Assembly: GCF_024198215.1 (NCBI RefSeq)
Contig: NZ_JAKCFA010000033.1
Location: 1-64,000, forward strand
DNA length: 64,000 nucleotides
Reading direction: 5' to 3'
Source of the DNA: Myxococcus qinghaiensis
GTDB lineage: Bacteria > Myxococcota > Myxococcia > Myxococcales > Myxococcaceae
In this document: piece by piece, positions 1-8,314 of the stretch
Position numbering within the stretch: position 1 is the first letter of the stretch
Layout: the number at the start of each line of letters is the position of its first letter
Made by a program: the position numbers and the translations under genes
Notes under the pieces: model-generated
Told to the model about the DNA's origin: nothing
What the model saw: the letters and a program-made list of their open reading frames with translations, nothing else
Database searches by the model: none

Positions 1-120
1 ACCAACGCGTGGCTGACGCGCCAGCGGCGACTGGCTCGCGACTACGAGCGTCACGAGCACTCGTCCGAAACCTTCATCCACATCGCGATGACCGGCCTCA
101 TGCTGCGCCGCCTCGCGTAG
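1..120 (+). CDS. IS5-type transposase, C-terminal end (partial)
   Basis: The reading frame is open from the first base and ends at TAG 118-120. The 39 residues visible (TNAWLTRQRRLARDYERH followed by a SETFIHIAMTGLMLRRLA tail) match the familiar C-terminus of IS5-group DDE transposases. The rest of the element lies outside the window. The AT-richer stretch 121-156 that follows is probably the outer end of the element, because it directly abuts a truncated protease gene on the other strand. I am confident of the family and less so of the exact element boundary. Confidence 0.85.
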   Translation, partial: TNAWLTRQRRLARDYERHEHSSETFIHIAMTGLMLRRLA

Positions 121-156
121 CGCTCCAATTCAACAGGCTCTCAGGGAAGAGTGTTT
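121..156. mobile_element. Probable outer end of the IS5-type element
   Basis: This short interval lies between the transposase stop and the last sense codon of the truncated M57-like gene. It should contain the terminal inverted repeat and possibly a short target duplication. The matching other end is outside the window, so the repeat cannot be verified here. The stop codon of the truncated protease appears to be supplied by this sequence. Confidence 0.4.
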
Positions 157-601
157 AGCTGTGGTCCTGGGTGGTGGTCACCATGTCGATGTTCGCGGAG
201 CACCCGGTGGTCGGGCCGCGCGCGAAGGTGAATCGCAGACCCAGCGCGTTGTAGTTGTCGATGGCCATGTCGAGCCCCTGGCTCAACTTGGGATAGGTGT
301 TGAACGAGGCCGATGGGTTGAGGCAGATCTTCGTCACTGAGGGGCCGACGAGGTTGGTCGTGCGGTAATGCTCGGCGCTCCCCGGGGGAGCCTGAAGCAT
401 CTCTCGGGAGGCCTGGAGCGTCACACGCGTGTCGCCGCCCACGAAGACAGCCTCGTTGATGACCTGGATGTCCTTGGCCGGATAGCCGGCCTCGATGAGG
501 TTGGAGATGATCTCCTCGTTCTCCATTCGCGGCTCCATACCGCCGCAACCGACCAGCAATGCGACACCGATCACCACGAGGACTGCTGCCTGCTTGAACA
601 T
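155..601 (-). pseudogene. Truncated M57-type metalloprotease lipoprotein lacking the HExxH domain
   Basis: 148 residues starting at ATG 601 with a lipoprotein signal (hydrophobic stretch, lipobox LLVGC, Cys19). The body follows the propeptide part of the M57 proteases common in myxobacteria: NLIEAGYPAKDIQV, then VTLQASREML, YRTTNLV, TKICLNPSASFN and GLRFTFARGPTTGCSANI. In the intact family a zinc-binding HExxH domain of about 100 residues follows this point. Here the frame stops where the neighbouring IS5-type element begins, so no catalytic residues remain. I infer inactivation by insertion. An upstream in-frame start at 697 is less likely because it precedes the signal peptide by 32 non-hydrophobic residues. 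Confidence 0.7.
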
Positions 602-731
602 GAATGCTCGTCTCTTTGACTGCGGGGGAATGCGCCGCCCGGCGAGGGCTTCCTGCCGGGACCGCGCGCCAGGTTTCATAGCGCGCCCCCACCCCAAACC
701 CTCAGCGACAACCCTGGATGATTAATCTGTC

Positions 732-1601
732 TCAAATCTCGGGATTCGAGACACCCATGGGAGGTCGGAACGCGGCGACGTGACGCTCCACCCACGCGGA
801 GAACAGACTTGCCGGACGCCCGAGCACCTGCTCCACGTCGGGACTGACACGCCGCTCGGCTTCCGTCGGCGCTTCGAGGATGTCGAGCGTGCCATCGGCA
901 ACGGGCTCGGGCATGAACCGCAGCATCATCGACCGGGCCTCCTCGCGGCTCCACTCCACGAAGCGCAGCGGTGTGCCCAGTGCCTTCGAGATGACCGTGG
1001 CCTGCTGACGCGGGGAGATGGCGACGGGCCCGGTGAGCGTATACACCTTGCCGGCGTGTCCTTCCTCGCGCAGGGCGCGGTCCGCGACAGCCGCGATGTC
1101 CGCCGGGTCCACGACGGGGAGCGCCACGTCGGCGAAAGGCGCGGCGATGGCACGCTCGGCGCGCACCGAGGGCACCCAGGCCAGGGCATTCGAGGCAAAG
1201 CCCCCGGGACGCAAGAGTGTCCAGGGAACCGCGAGCGAACGGACCCCTTCCTCGACAGCGCGCAGGTGTGCATGCGAGGTGGCCAGGGGCCGCGTATCGA
1301 CAGCGAGCGACGAGAGCAGCACCACGCGCGACACACGGGCCGTCTCAAGCAGTTCGCGCAGCACCTGCGGTGAGATATCCGCGCCTCCGCCAGGGATGAG
1401 CAGGAAGACTCCTGAAGCATTCTTCAGATGCGGAGCCAGCGATGCAGGCGAGGACAGGTCACCCTGGACGTGGCGGACCCGCCGAGGGAGCGGTGCCTCG
1501 GGTGCCTTGCGGGCCACCGCCGCCACCTCCTCCCCTGCCTCCGCCAGCCGCGCCACCAGCTCCCGCCCCACGTTGCCCGTTGCTCCCAACACGACCAGCA
1601 T
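732..1601 (-). CDS. NmrA-like NAD(P)-binding oxidoreductase
   Basis: 289 residues beginning MLVVLGATGNVGRELVARL, a Rossmann dinucleotide motif (GATGxxG) at residues 6-12. The pattern is that of atypical short-chain dehydrogenases of the NmrA/TMR group: GDLSSPASL after beta-3, VVLLSSLAVD, and WTLLRPGGFASN. The substrate is unknown. Start ATG 1601 is chosen because the Rossmann strand begins there; the open frame extends to 2105 but that part overlaps the neighbouring regulator on the other strand. It is divergent from an HxlR regulator (111 bp between starts), an arrangement typical of a redox-responsive regulator controlling its neighbour. Confidence 0.85.
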   Translation of the reverse strand: MLVVLGATGNVGRELVARLAEAGEEVAAVARKAPEAPLPRRVRHVQGDLSSPASLAPHLKNASGVFLLIPGGGADISPQVLRELLETARVSRVVLLSSLAVDTRPLATSHAHLRAVEEGVRSLAVPWTLLRPGGFASNALAWVPSVRAERAIAAPFADVALPVVDPADIAAVADRALREEGHAGKVYTLTGPVAISPRQQATVISKALGTPLRFVEWSREEARSMMLRFMPEPVADGTLDILEAPTEAERRVSPDVEQVLGRPASLFSAWVERHVAAFRPPMGVSNPEI

Positions 1602-1712
1602 TGACGTACTCCTCGAAAAGGGTGCTCCTTTCGATAGCCGTCTCACGCTCGCCATGGCACCTACGAACGAGCTGTCTCCACTCTTTCCAGTAACCGCTGG
1701 GTTACCGACATC

Positions 1713-2159
1713 ATGACCCTCAAGGTGAGGAAGAACCGGGCCACCCCACCCGCCGACATCGACCGGCCACGACGTGGCCAGGGCACGAAGTCCTCGGAGG
1801 AGTGCCCGCTCAATCGCTCGATGGAGCTGCTCAGCGGAGCGTGGGCGCCACACGTCCTCTACTACCTGAGCACCCAACCCCGGCGCTTCGGCGAGCTGCG
1901 GCTCGACATCCCGGGAGTCTCCGCGCGTGTGCTCAGTCAACGCCTGCGAGAGCTGGAGGCACGGGGCGTGGTGGCGCGCACCCTCGTGCACACCACGCCC
2001 ACCTCGGCTGAGTACGCCCTGACGGACCTCGGGCGTGAATTGCTCCCCATCATCCAGGCCATCGCGGACGTCGGCCGTCGACTCCAGCAACGTCCCGTGG
2101 AGCACCGGACGCGTCCAGGAGGCCTTCGCGCGATGGCGCCCCAGCCCACGCTGGGCTGA
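1713..2159 (+). CDS. HxlR-family winged-helix transcriptional regulator
   Basis: 148 residues. The core from about residue 30 has the HxlR signature: a conserved Cys (EECPLNRSMELLSGAW), PHVLYYLSTQPRRFGELRLDIPGVSARVLSQRLRELE recognition region (quoted here as two motifs joined, RFGELRLDIPGVS and QRLRELE), and the wing around VHTTPTSAEYALTDLG. HxlR proteins are small dimeric repressors or activators that often sense quinones or aldehydes through a Cys. The divergent NmrA-like gene is the probable target. The last 25 residues are low-complexity and not family-conserved. Confidence 0.85.
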   Translation: MTLKVRKNRATPPADIDRPRRGQGTKSSEECPLNRSMELLSGAWAPHVLYYLSTQPRRFGELRLDIPGVSARVLSQRLRELEARGVVARTLVHTTPTSAEYALTDLGRELLPIIQAIADVGRRLQQRPVEHRTRPGGLRAMAPQPTLG

Positions 2160-2865
2160 GGCGCCAAAGGGGCATGGGAACGCGGCGGCGTGCTCAGTCC
2201 AGGATGAGTGAGGAGGGGCCGAACGTTCAAGCTCCCAGAGACATGTTCAGGCCGGACCCGGAGGTGATGGAGGCCTGATTGGGTGGGAGTGAAGTCCCCC
2301 TCGAAGCTCCTGGGCATGTCCGTTCCATCCGGGGCCATCACACCCACCACCGTCCCTAAACCGGCTGTGGCCTTCACCCGAGGGCGGCGACGAACGGGTT
2401 CGATGCGTGCCAGCCTCCACCCCTTCGGTTCCATGGCCAGAAGTTGGAACAGATGAAATCACCAGCGCCGCCACGGGGACACCGCGATCCATGGAGCGCA
2501 CCGCCCATTGGCACGGCTCGGTCCTCGCCCAGTCACGACGACCATCGCGAACGCGGTGAACGCGGTTCCACGCACGAGTACGGCCCCGCTCAGCATTCCG
2601 AGACAGTCCAAGGGCTTCGCCAACCATCCGCTCAACTCAGAGGCGGCAGAGGCCTGGGAGGACGCGGGCCTCGGCACGAGGGCCACCAGGCCGTGTGGTG
2701 TTGAGACTCCAGAGGCGCCAACAGACCCAGGCTCCTGCCACGCACCTGATGGGAGCGCGGCCTGTCCACCGGCCGGGAGCATCGCTCGGGCGGCCCCGGG
2801 TCAAGCACCGAATCCTGTGTAGTTGGTTCGGAGGGGGTTCGGGGGAGGAAGGCTCCTTGGCGGCA
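2160..2865. other. Gene-poor, probably decayed interval
   Basis: About 700 bp without a credible gene. Several overlapping open frames exist on both strands, but none has a family resemblance, signal peptide or consistent ribosome binding site. The adjoining transposase and fibronectin fragments suggest that this is degraded accessory DNA. Confidence 0.5.
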
Positions 2866-3006
2866 TCAGGCAGCGGCGGTGTCTGGGGTTGACTTGAGCA
2901 GGGACATATCGAGGTAGCGGCGGTCGTCCCAGACTCCGGTGACTTCGAGGGCGACAGCGGTGATGAGGCGCAGCGCGCTGGCGCGGTCCGGGACGGCGCC
3001 CACGAA
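2866..3006 (-). pseudogene. IS256-type transposase C-terminal remnant
   Basis: Reading the minus strand from about 3006 gives AVPDRASALRLITAVALEV, then WDDRRYLDMSLL, ending at TGA 2868-2866. This is the characteristic C-terminus of mutator/IS256-type transposases (P-x-R-x-S-x-x-R-L-x-x-A ... RRYLDMS). Only 46 codons remain and nothing upstream continues the frame, because a fibronectin-III fragment on the plus strand starts at 3002. It is an insertion-sequence scar, not a functional gene. Confidence 0.7.
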
Positions 3007-3178
3007 CAATGGCGGCGCGCCCTTCACCGGCTACATCATCACCCCGCATCCGATGGGCGCGACCCAGTCGACGACCTCCTCGGCGACGAGCCACTACCTG
3101 TCGGGCCTCACCCATGGCGCCACGTACACCTTCAGCGTGGCCGCGCGGAACTCGACGGGCGTGGCGCCGCCGCCACCC
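3002..3178 (+). pseudogene. Fibronectin type III domain fragment
   Basis: Plus-strand frame 2 encodes about 59 residues with the C-terminal half of an FnIII repeat: PTNNGGAPFTGYIITPHP, then ATSHYLSGLTHGATYTFSV and AARNSTGVAPPP. The NGG-x-x-TGYxI, L-x-x-G-x-x-Y-x-F-x-V and A-x-N-x-x-G positions are conserved for the fold. No start codon, signal peptide or further domains accompany it, so it is the relic of a secreted multidomain protein broken at the transposase junction. Confidence 0.65.
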
Positions 3179-3211
3179 TGGGGCTCCGGAAGAGGGCTCT
3201 GGGAACGGTCG

Positions 3212-5011
3212 CTAACGCTCACAGCGGCTGAGCTTGGAGATGTTCATCGTCAGGGCATTGGCGAAGCCGTGGGCGTAACAGCTCTCGTGCCAGGACTGGG
3301 CGATGAGCGGATCATTGACCTGGGTGGGCACGCGGGTCATCTGGAAGAACGAGCGGAACTCGCTGCCCTGGAGCTGGGGGCCATCGCGGTCCTCGTAGTT
3401 GCGGGCGTAGTTCTCGAAGGTGATGCGGTCCTGGCCACTCTCCGCGACCACACCGCCCCAGTGGTACTCCCACACCGGCTCGCTGTAGACGGCCGGAGGA
3501 ACGAGCACCGCCGGGCGGGGTGCCACCTCGTCCCGCATCCGCATCCAGCTGCGGAGCTGGGCATCCTGATAGCGCTCCATGGCGCCCACGGAGTACGTCT
3601 GGAACGCATCGCCCACCCGTGGGTCCGCATAGGCGTTGACGCCCAGCCGGAAGAGGAGTTGCTCGTAGCGTGAGCGGAGCGTGAGCCCGTTGAAGTTGAC
3701 GCCGTTGAGCGTCATGGGGGCATTGGCACGGACCCGGTTCACCAGCCGGCCATAGTCGCGGCCAATAGGGCCGTAGTAGCCCGCGAGCGCCGCCATCTGC
3801 GCATTGGGGTTGTTGGCACCCGCCAGCGCGTTCTGCAATCCCACCTGGTAATCGTCGACCGCGCGTTGCCGGGCCGCGACGGCGTCGGGTCCCTCTCCCT
3901 GCCCATGGAAGAGGAACGTAGTGATGAGCACCGCCAGCCGGAAGGGAATGTCTCCATGCGTCGCGAACGCGGGGGACCACCCTCCGAGCTGCCAGCGCGG
4001 CAGATTGTGGAAGAGCTGATTGCCGGACTGCTTGAGCCTCACGGTGCGCTGCGAGTCCCGCTGCTCCCCCATGACCTTGCCGGAGATCTCATTGCAGTTC
4101 TGTGCCACGGAGGGCTCGAGCTGCCCATTCTCGGACATCACCACCTGGAACAGCCGCTTGGGCCCCCGGCCGTTCAGGAAGGGCAGGAACCCCGGCCGCG
4201 CGGGGGGGCCAATCTCAATGAAGCGTGGCCCGGCGACCTTGGCGATTCGATAGACGGAGCCTGCGGACTTCAACGCGCGGTTGCACCTGCTGATGGCGCT
4301 GTCCGTGGCGAAGAAGTGCTTGGCCTGCTCGTGGTGAGGGTTGGTGTCCTCGATGGCGAGTTCGTTGTCATCCGAGAACCGGAGCGCGACCTGGTCCTGC
4401 GCCCGCACCATGATGTTCGCCACCCCAGCGTCGATGAGGAAGCTGTCCCCGTGCGTCTTCGGGTGGGGATGAGGGCGCACTCCGTCCCGCTGGGTCTCGA
4501 AGACGGCGTTGTGGAGATTGACATCCTGGGCGCCGAACTGGGCGTTCTGGATGACGTGGTACGCCTGAAGCGCCGGCGTGGACAAAGCCCAGCGGCCCCC
4601 GCCCGCCCCCGGAGCCGCGAGGTGCGCACGCTCACCCGCGAGGGCCCGTGCCGCCAGGGCTTCGGCCTCCGCTTCCAGGGCCTCATCCACGAGCAGCCCG
4701 GCCCCGCCGTTCCCATGAGGTGCGCGCCCCGCGCGCTGTTGCAGCACATGCACCAGTTCATGCGCGAGGATTTGAGAGCCGCGAGCCGCGTCGAGCTCCA
4801 GCGCTCCCGGAGCGTAGAGAATCTGCTCTCCCCAGCACAGGGCCTCGGCCCCCAGCCTCGCGACCAGGGGATGCTCGTGAAGGCGCACAGCGCCCAGCTC
4901 GGCTCCGAAGGCGCGCTCGAACCGGACACGCGACCGACTCGGGAGTGCCCAGCCCCGAGAGCAGGCCTGCTCCAGGAGCGTGGGGGAAATCCAACGGTGC
5001 CGAACATCCAA
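3212..5011 (-). CDS. DUF4157 (eCIS-core domain) protein
   Basis: 599 residues. Residues about 25-95 are a DUF4157 domain, ending in the zincin-like helix ILAHELVHVLQQR (HELVH at 84-88). This domain is frequent in myxobacteria and in loci of extracellular contractile injection systems, where it marks putative effector or toxin-associated proteins. The remaining 500 residues are not recognised; they contain no membrane segment and no signal peptide. The start is TTG 5011, with GGGAG about 9 nt upstream; the ATG at 5007 is in a different frame. No sheath, tube or baseplate genes are nearby, so this is an orphan. Confidence 0.75.
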   Translation of the reverse strand: MDVRHRWISPTLLEQACSRGWALPSRSRVRFERAFGAELGAVRLHEHPLVARLGAEALCWGEQILYAPGALELDAARGSQILAHELVHVLQQRAGRAPHGNGGAGLLVDEALEAEAEALAARALAGERAHLAAPGAGGGRWALSTPALQAYHVIQNAQFGAQDVNLHNAVFETQRDGVRPHPHPKTHGDSFLIDAGVANIMVRAQDQVALRFSDDNELAIEDTNPHHEQAKHFFATDSAISRCNRALKSAGSVYRIAKVAGPRFIEIGPPARPGFLPFLNGRGPKRLFQVVMSENGQLEPSVAQNCNEISGKVMGEQRDSQRTVRLKQSGNQLFHNLPRWQLGGWSPAFATHGDIPFRLAVLITTFLFHGQGEGPDAVAARQRAVDDYQVGLQNALAGANNPNAQMAALAGYYGPIGRDYGRLVNRVRANAPMTLNGVNFNGLTLRSRYEQLLFRLGVNAYADPRVGDAFQTYSVGAMERYQDAQLRSWMRMRDEVAPRPAVLVPPAVYSEPVWEYHWGGVVAESGQDRITFENYARNYEDRDGPQLQGSEFRSFFQMTRVPTQVNDPLIAQSWHESCYAHGFANALTMNISKLSRCER

Positions 5012-5367
5012 GTTTCGTGCTCCCAGTGTATCGGGCCATGCCCCGTGAAGGACCTACCCTACACCAGGGATTCACAGCTCACGCGAGCATCTTGAAACAT
5101 GTCGCGGCGAGGGAAAGGTCCTCGCAATCCAAGTGATTCCAACAATAACAGACACCATTGAATTGGGAGGAAGCGGAGTCCAGAGTTGGACGATTTGAAA
5201 TGTCTCGCCCTGGCTCACGCGGAAGCGCCGTGACGCGCTCCGCACGAGCACAACTCGAAGTGCGGCGACTCGACGAATTCGTCCAAGAAAGCGGGGTGCG
5301 CCCATTGTTGCGCCGCGCCTGTTCCAGCTACGATTCCGGTCCTTTTTTCTTTCTGGGATGTGGGTCC

Positions 5368-7413
5368 GTGACTCGTCGGTCGGTCCTCGTGGGTGTATTC
5401 ATTATTGTAGTCAGCGCGCTGGGAGTGCCCGCGCTGGCCCAGGCTGATGCGGCCAGGTCGGCACTCGCCCAGTGCAGGGCCCAGACGAACACGCGACGCT
5501 TCGCCGAGGCCCAGCGGGCCTGCGACCGCGCCGTCGCGCAGCAACCCGCCTCCGCGGAGGCCCTTCGCGCTCGCGCGGAACTGCACTTCGTCCAGGAGCG
5601 CTACGACCTGGCCATCAGCGACCTCGACGCCGCGCTTGAAGCGACCCCTGAATTGGATGGCGCCATCTTCCTGCGCGGCATGGCGCACAAGCACAAGGGC
5701 GAGGACGCGAAGGCCCTCCTTGACGTGGAGACAGCCCTGCTCCTGTCGCCGGGGAACGCCGAGTACCTGAACTCCGCGGGAGCCCTTGCCCGCTCGCTGC
5801 GCCAGCACGAGAAGGCGCTCGGCTTCTTCGACCGGGCCCTGGCCTTGAAGGCGGACTCAGTGCCGGCCCTCATGGGGCGCGGCTTCACGCTGCGCGAGAA
5901 GGGCGATGCGGCTGGCGCGCTCGAGGCCTTCGACGCAGCGGTGAAGGCCGCTCCCCAGGAGACCCAGCCGCTGCACTGGCGTGGACACCTGCTTGCGTCG
6001 CTCAAGAACACCGAGAAGGCGCTGGTTGACTTCGAGGCCGCGCTCGCCATCTCTCCGCGCTCGGCCGACATCCTCTGCGACCGCGGCGACCTCCTCCTCG
6101 GCCTGAATCGCCACGACGAAGCCCTCGCCGCCTATGACAAGGCCATCGCGACCGACCCGGCCTTCACGCGAGCCATCCGCTCACGCGCCGTCTCCCGCTT
6201 CAAGGCCGACGACTTTCTCGGAGCACGCATCGACCTCGAGCTGGCGCACAAGCAAAACCCTGACCCGAATACCGCGAAGTACCTCGAGGTGCTCGACACC
6301 GCGTTGGCCCTCGGCTACCGCGGGCCTCTAGAGGAGGCACGCGACACCTTGCGCGAGGCCTCCCCTGGCGGCATCGGCTGCGCGAGCGAGCTCGCCTCGG
6401 TGTGGACCTACGAGCGCGGGCTGCGAGACGCGGCTGGGAACGTCGATGCCGCCGAGCAGAAGCTGATGCGCGACGGGCTGGGCAGCTACCGCAAGTGCCT
6501 CGCCGAGAGCCGGGCGGAGGGGGCCGGCGCCGTCGACGGACTCCCGGCGCTCCGGCTCAAGCTGGTCGAGTTGCTCAAAGCCCAGGCCGTCAAGACGGAG
6601 GAGTTGAAGACCCGCTGCGCCGCGCGACCGGAGGCGAAGGAGACCTGCGCGAGCCTGCTGAAGGACATCGCGGACGCCAGCCAGAAGGTGCGCGCGGACC
6701 AGAAGCTGCTTGAGTCGGCCACGCTTGCCCTGGGAGGCGACGTGGCGCGGCTGGAGGCGGACGCCCCAGGGCGCGTGGCGGCGGCCATCGAGGCAGCTCG
6801 TGCTGGGTTCGCGGCCCGGGCCGCAGCGAGCTACGACGAGGAGATTGACCGCGGAGCCCTCGCACGACACTCGGCGCTGGTGCGCAAGGGGAGCGTGAAT
6901 ACCATCTACAGCACTTGCGGCAGCATCCGATTGTCGGCGCCCAGGACCGAGCTCCAGTTGGACGCGATGAACCAGCAACTGAGCAACCATCGGAAATGCC
7001 TGCAAGGGCTCGGCAAGGAGAGTTCGAGCGCGGGCTCCGACTTCGCCGACGCGCACGAGGTTCTGGACGACGCCATCGAGCAGAACGCTGTCTTCAAGGC
7101 CTTCCGCTGCTCGGTCCGCCCCGGCCCGGGTTGTGTGAAAGACGAGGCCTGGTCCAGCGTCCAAGGCCTGGCGACACCAGAGTTGCGCTCACGCGCGCTC
7201 ACCCTCTCCGCGATGGCCGGGAAGGTGCCAGACGAGGTGGACGCCGAACTGACTCGTATCAATGACGCGGTGAAACGCCTCAACTCGGAGATAGAAAGTC
7301 ACAACACCTGGGCGGACGTGAGCGCCGCGGTCAGCGCCTTCACCGATGCGTTCAATGCCGCATCGCCATCCAACCGCGCTCCGAGCAACTTTTCCGCACC
7401 GGGGATTCGCTGA
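5368..7413 (+). CDS. Secreted tetratricopeptide-repeat protein
   Basis: 681 residues from GTG 5368, chosen because a signal peptide starts exactly there (TRRSVLVGVFIIVVSALGV, then ALAQA). The first ATG of the open frame, 210 bp upstream, precedes it with non-hydrophobic sequence. Residues about 25-330 are tandem 34-residue TPR units (EALRARAELHFVQERYDLAI; ADILCDRGDLLLGLNRHDEA). Residues 340-680 are helical, contain several spaced Cys (C-G-S, C-L, R-C-S, G-C-V) and have no recognised domain. It is likely a periplasmic scaffold of unknown partner. Confidence 0.75.
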   Translation: MTRRSVLVGVFIIVVSALGVPALAQADAARSALAQCRAQTNTRRFAEAQRACDRAVAQQPASAEALRARAELHFVQERYDLAISDLDAALEATPELDGAIFLRGMAHKHKGEDAKALLDVETALLLSPGNAEYLNSAGALARSLRQHEKALGFFDRALALKADSVPALMGRGFTLREKGDAAGALEAFDAAVKAAPQETQPLHWRGHLLASLKNTEKALVDFEAALAISPRSADILCDRGDLLLGLNRHDEALAAYDKAIATDPAFTRAIRSRAVSRFKADDFLGARIDLELAHKQNPDPNTAKYLEVLDTALALGYRGPLEEARDTLREASPGGIGCASELASVWTYERGLRDAAGNVDAAEQKLMRDGLGSYRKCLAESRAEGAGAVDGLPALRLKLVELLKAQAVKTEELKTRCAARPEAKETCASLLKDIADASQKVRADQKLLESATLALGGDVARLEADAPGRVAAAIEAARAGFAARAAASYDEEIDRGALARHSALVRKGSVNTIYSTCGSIRLSAPRTELQLDAMNQQLSNHRKCLQGLGKESSSAGSDFADAHEVLDDAIEQNAVFKAFRCSVRPGPGCVKDEAWSSVQGLATPELRSRALTLSAMAGKVPDEVDAELTRINDAVKRLNSEIESHNTWADVSAAVSAFTDAFNAASPSNRAPSNFSAPGIR

Positions 7414-7840
7414 GCCGGCGTTCCCGGGGCAGCCCTCGAAGCCCAGCTCCACGGCACTCCCGTGCCCTGTGCGCTCGAGGAGCGCCGCGAACAAGGCCTT
7501 GAGTGGAGGCAGCGGGGTTGCGGCCTCCCCTCAAAGGGGGGCGTGACGCTCGCGCTGGAGTGTCTTCTGGGACCCATGGGTATAATTTCCATCCCAGTCC
7601 GACACATTTTACCGGATGCGTGTTAAATTCCGTCCACGGTGTCGAACGCTGGAAAGCGCGGGGAACACGGATTGTAGCGCGCGTGACGTGGGAGTCGGGC
7701 TCGCATGCTCATGCGGGAGCGACTCCGGAGGAAGGCTCGTGCGCTGAACCCTGTGTGCCACGCCAGGAGGCTGTCCTCCCTGGCGCGGATACTCGCGGCT
7801 GGCTGGCGTACCCGCTCCGCACGGAAAGAGACCGCATCCC
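7414..7840. other. Intergenic region with a possible promoter for the next gene
   Basis: 427 bp without a supported gene. A TATAAT hexamer stands at 7581-7586 but no convincing -35 box is 16-18 bp upstream, so the assignment is weak. If used, it would give the following small gene a leader of about 250 nt. Confidence 0.25.
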
Positions 7841-8230
7841 ATGACGAGCCCGCTGTCCGCCGCCCTCCCCATGTCGCTTCCGCCGCAGCCCGCGCGTAGC
7901 GAGAAGCTCAAGGCCTCCTGGTTCGATGGTGTCCCCGCGGACAATGCAAGTCGCGTCCAGCCCCCGAGCGCTCCCCAGGAGGTGGCCTCGGTGGGAGGGG
8001 CGGCCCCGGTGACGAGGATGGACGGGACGATGCTCAATGGCATCTCCCGCTTCGTCCAGGAGTTGGAGCAGGGCCAGCGCGTGCTGGACCACCTCATCCG
8101 GTCCGCGTCCTCCGGCCCGCGCGACTCCAGCACGGAGCTGCTGTCGCTCAAGGCGTCCATGTACCGCTACGCGGAGGTGTTGGACCTGGTGAGTCGCATC
8201 GCATCGTGGAGGAGGGCACCCACGGACTGA
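7841..8230 (+). CDS. Small type III secretion inner-rod (SctI)-like protein
   Basis: 129 residues. The N-terminal half is Pro/Ala-rich and disordered. Residues 60-125 are amphipathic helices ending LLSLKASMYRYAEVLDLVSR, which resembles the C-terminal helix of SctI/YscI inner-rod proteins (LL-x-x-Q-x-x-x-Y-x-x-x-x-x-L-x-S/T-K). ATG 7841 has GAAAGAGA upstream. No other type III secretion gene is in the window. The assignment rests on this one helix pattern; an unrelated small helical protein is possible. Confidence 0.5.
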   Translation: MTSPLSAALPMSLPPQPARSEKLKASWFDGVPADNASRVQPPSAPQEVASVGGAAPVTRMDGTMLNGISRFVQELEQGQRVLDHLIRSASSGPRDSSTELLSLKASMYRYAEVLDLVSRIASWRRAPTD

Positions 8231-8314
8231 GGTCAAGTCCCGGAGCGCGTGTGGTGGGTGGCCCTCCTCGGCCCCTCTGCGCCCTCCCTCCCCTCCACAG
8301 GGCCCCCGTCCCTG

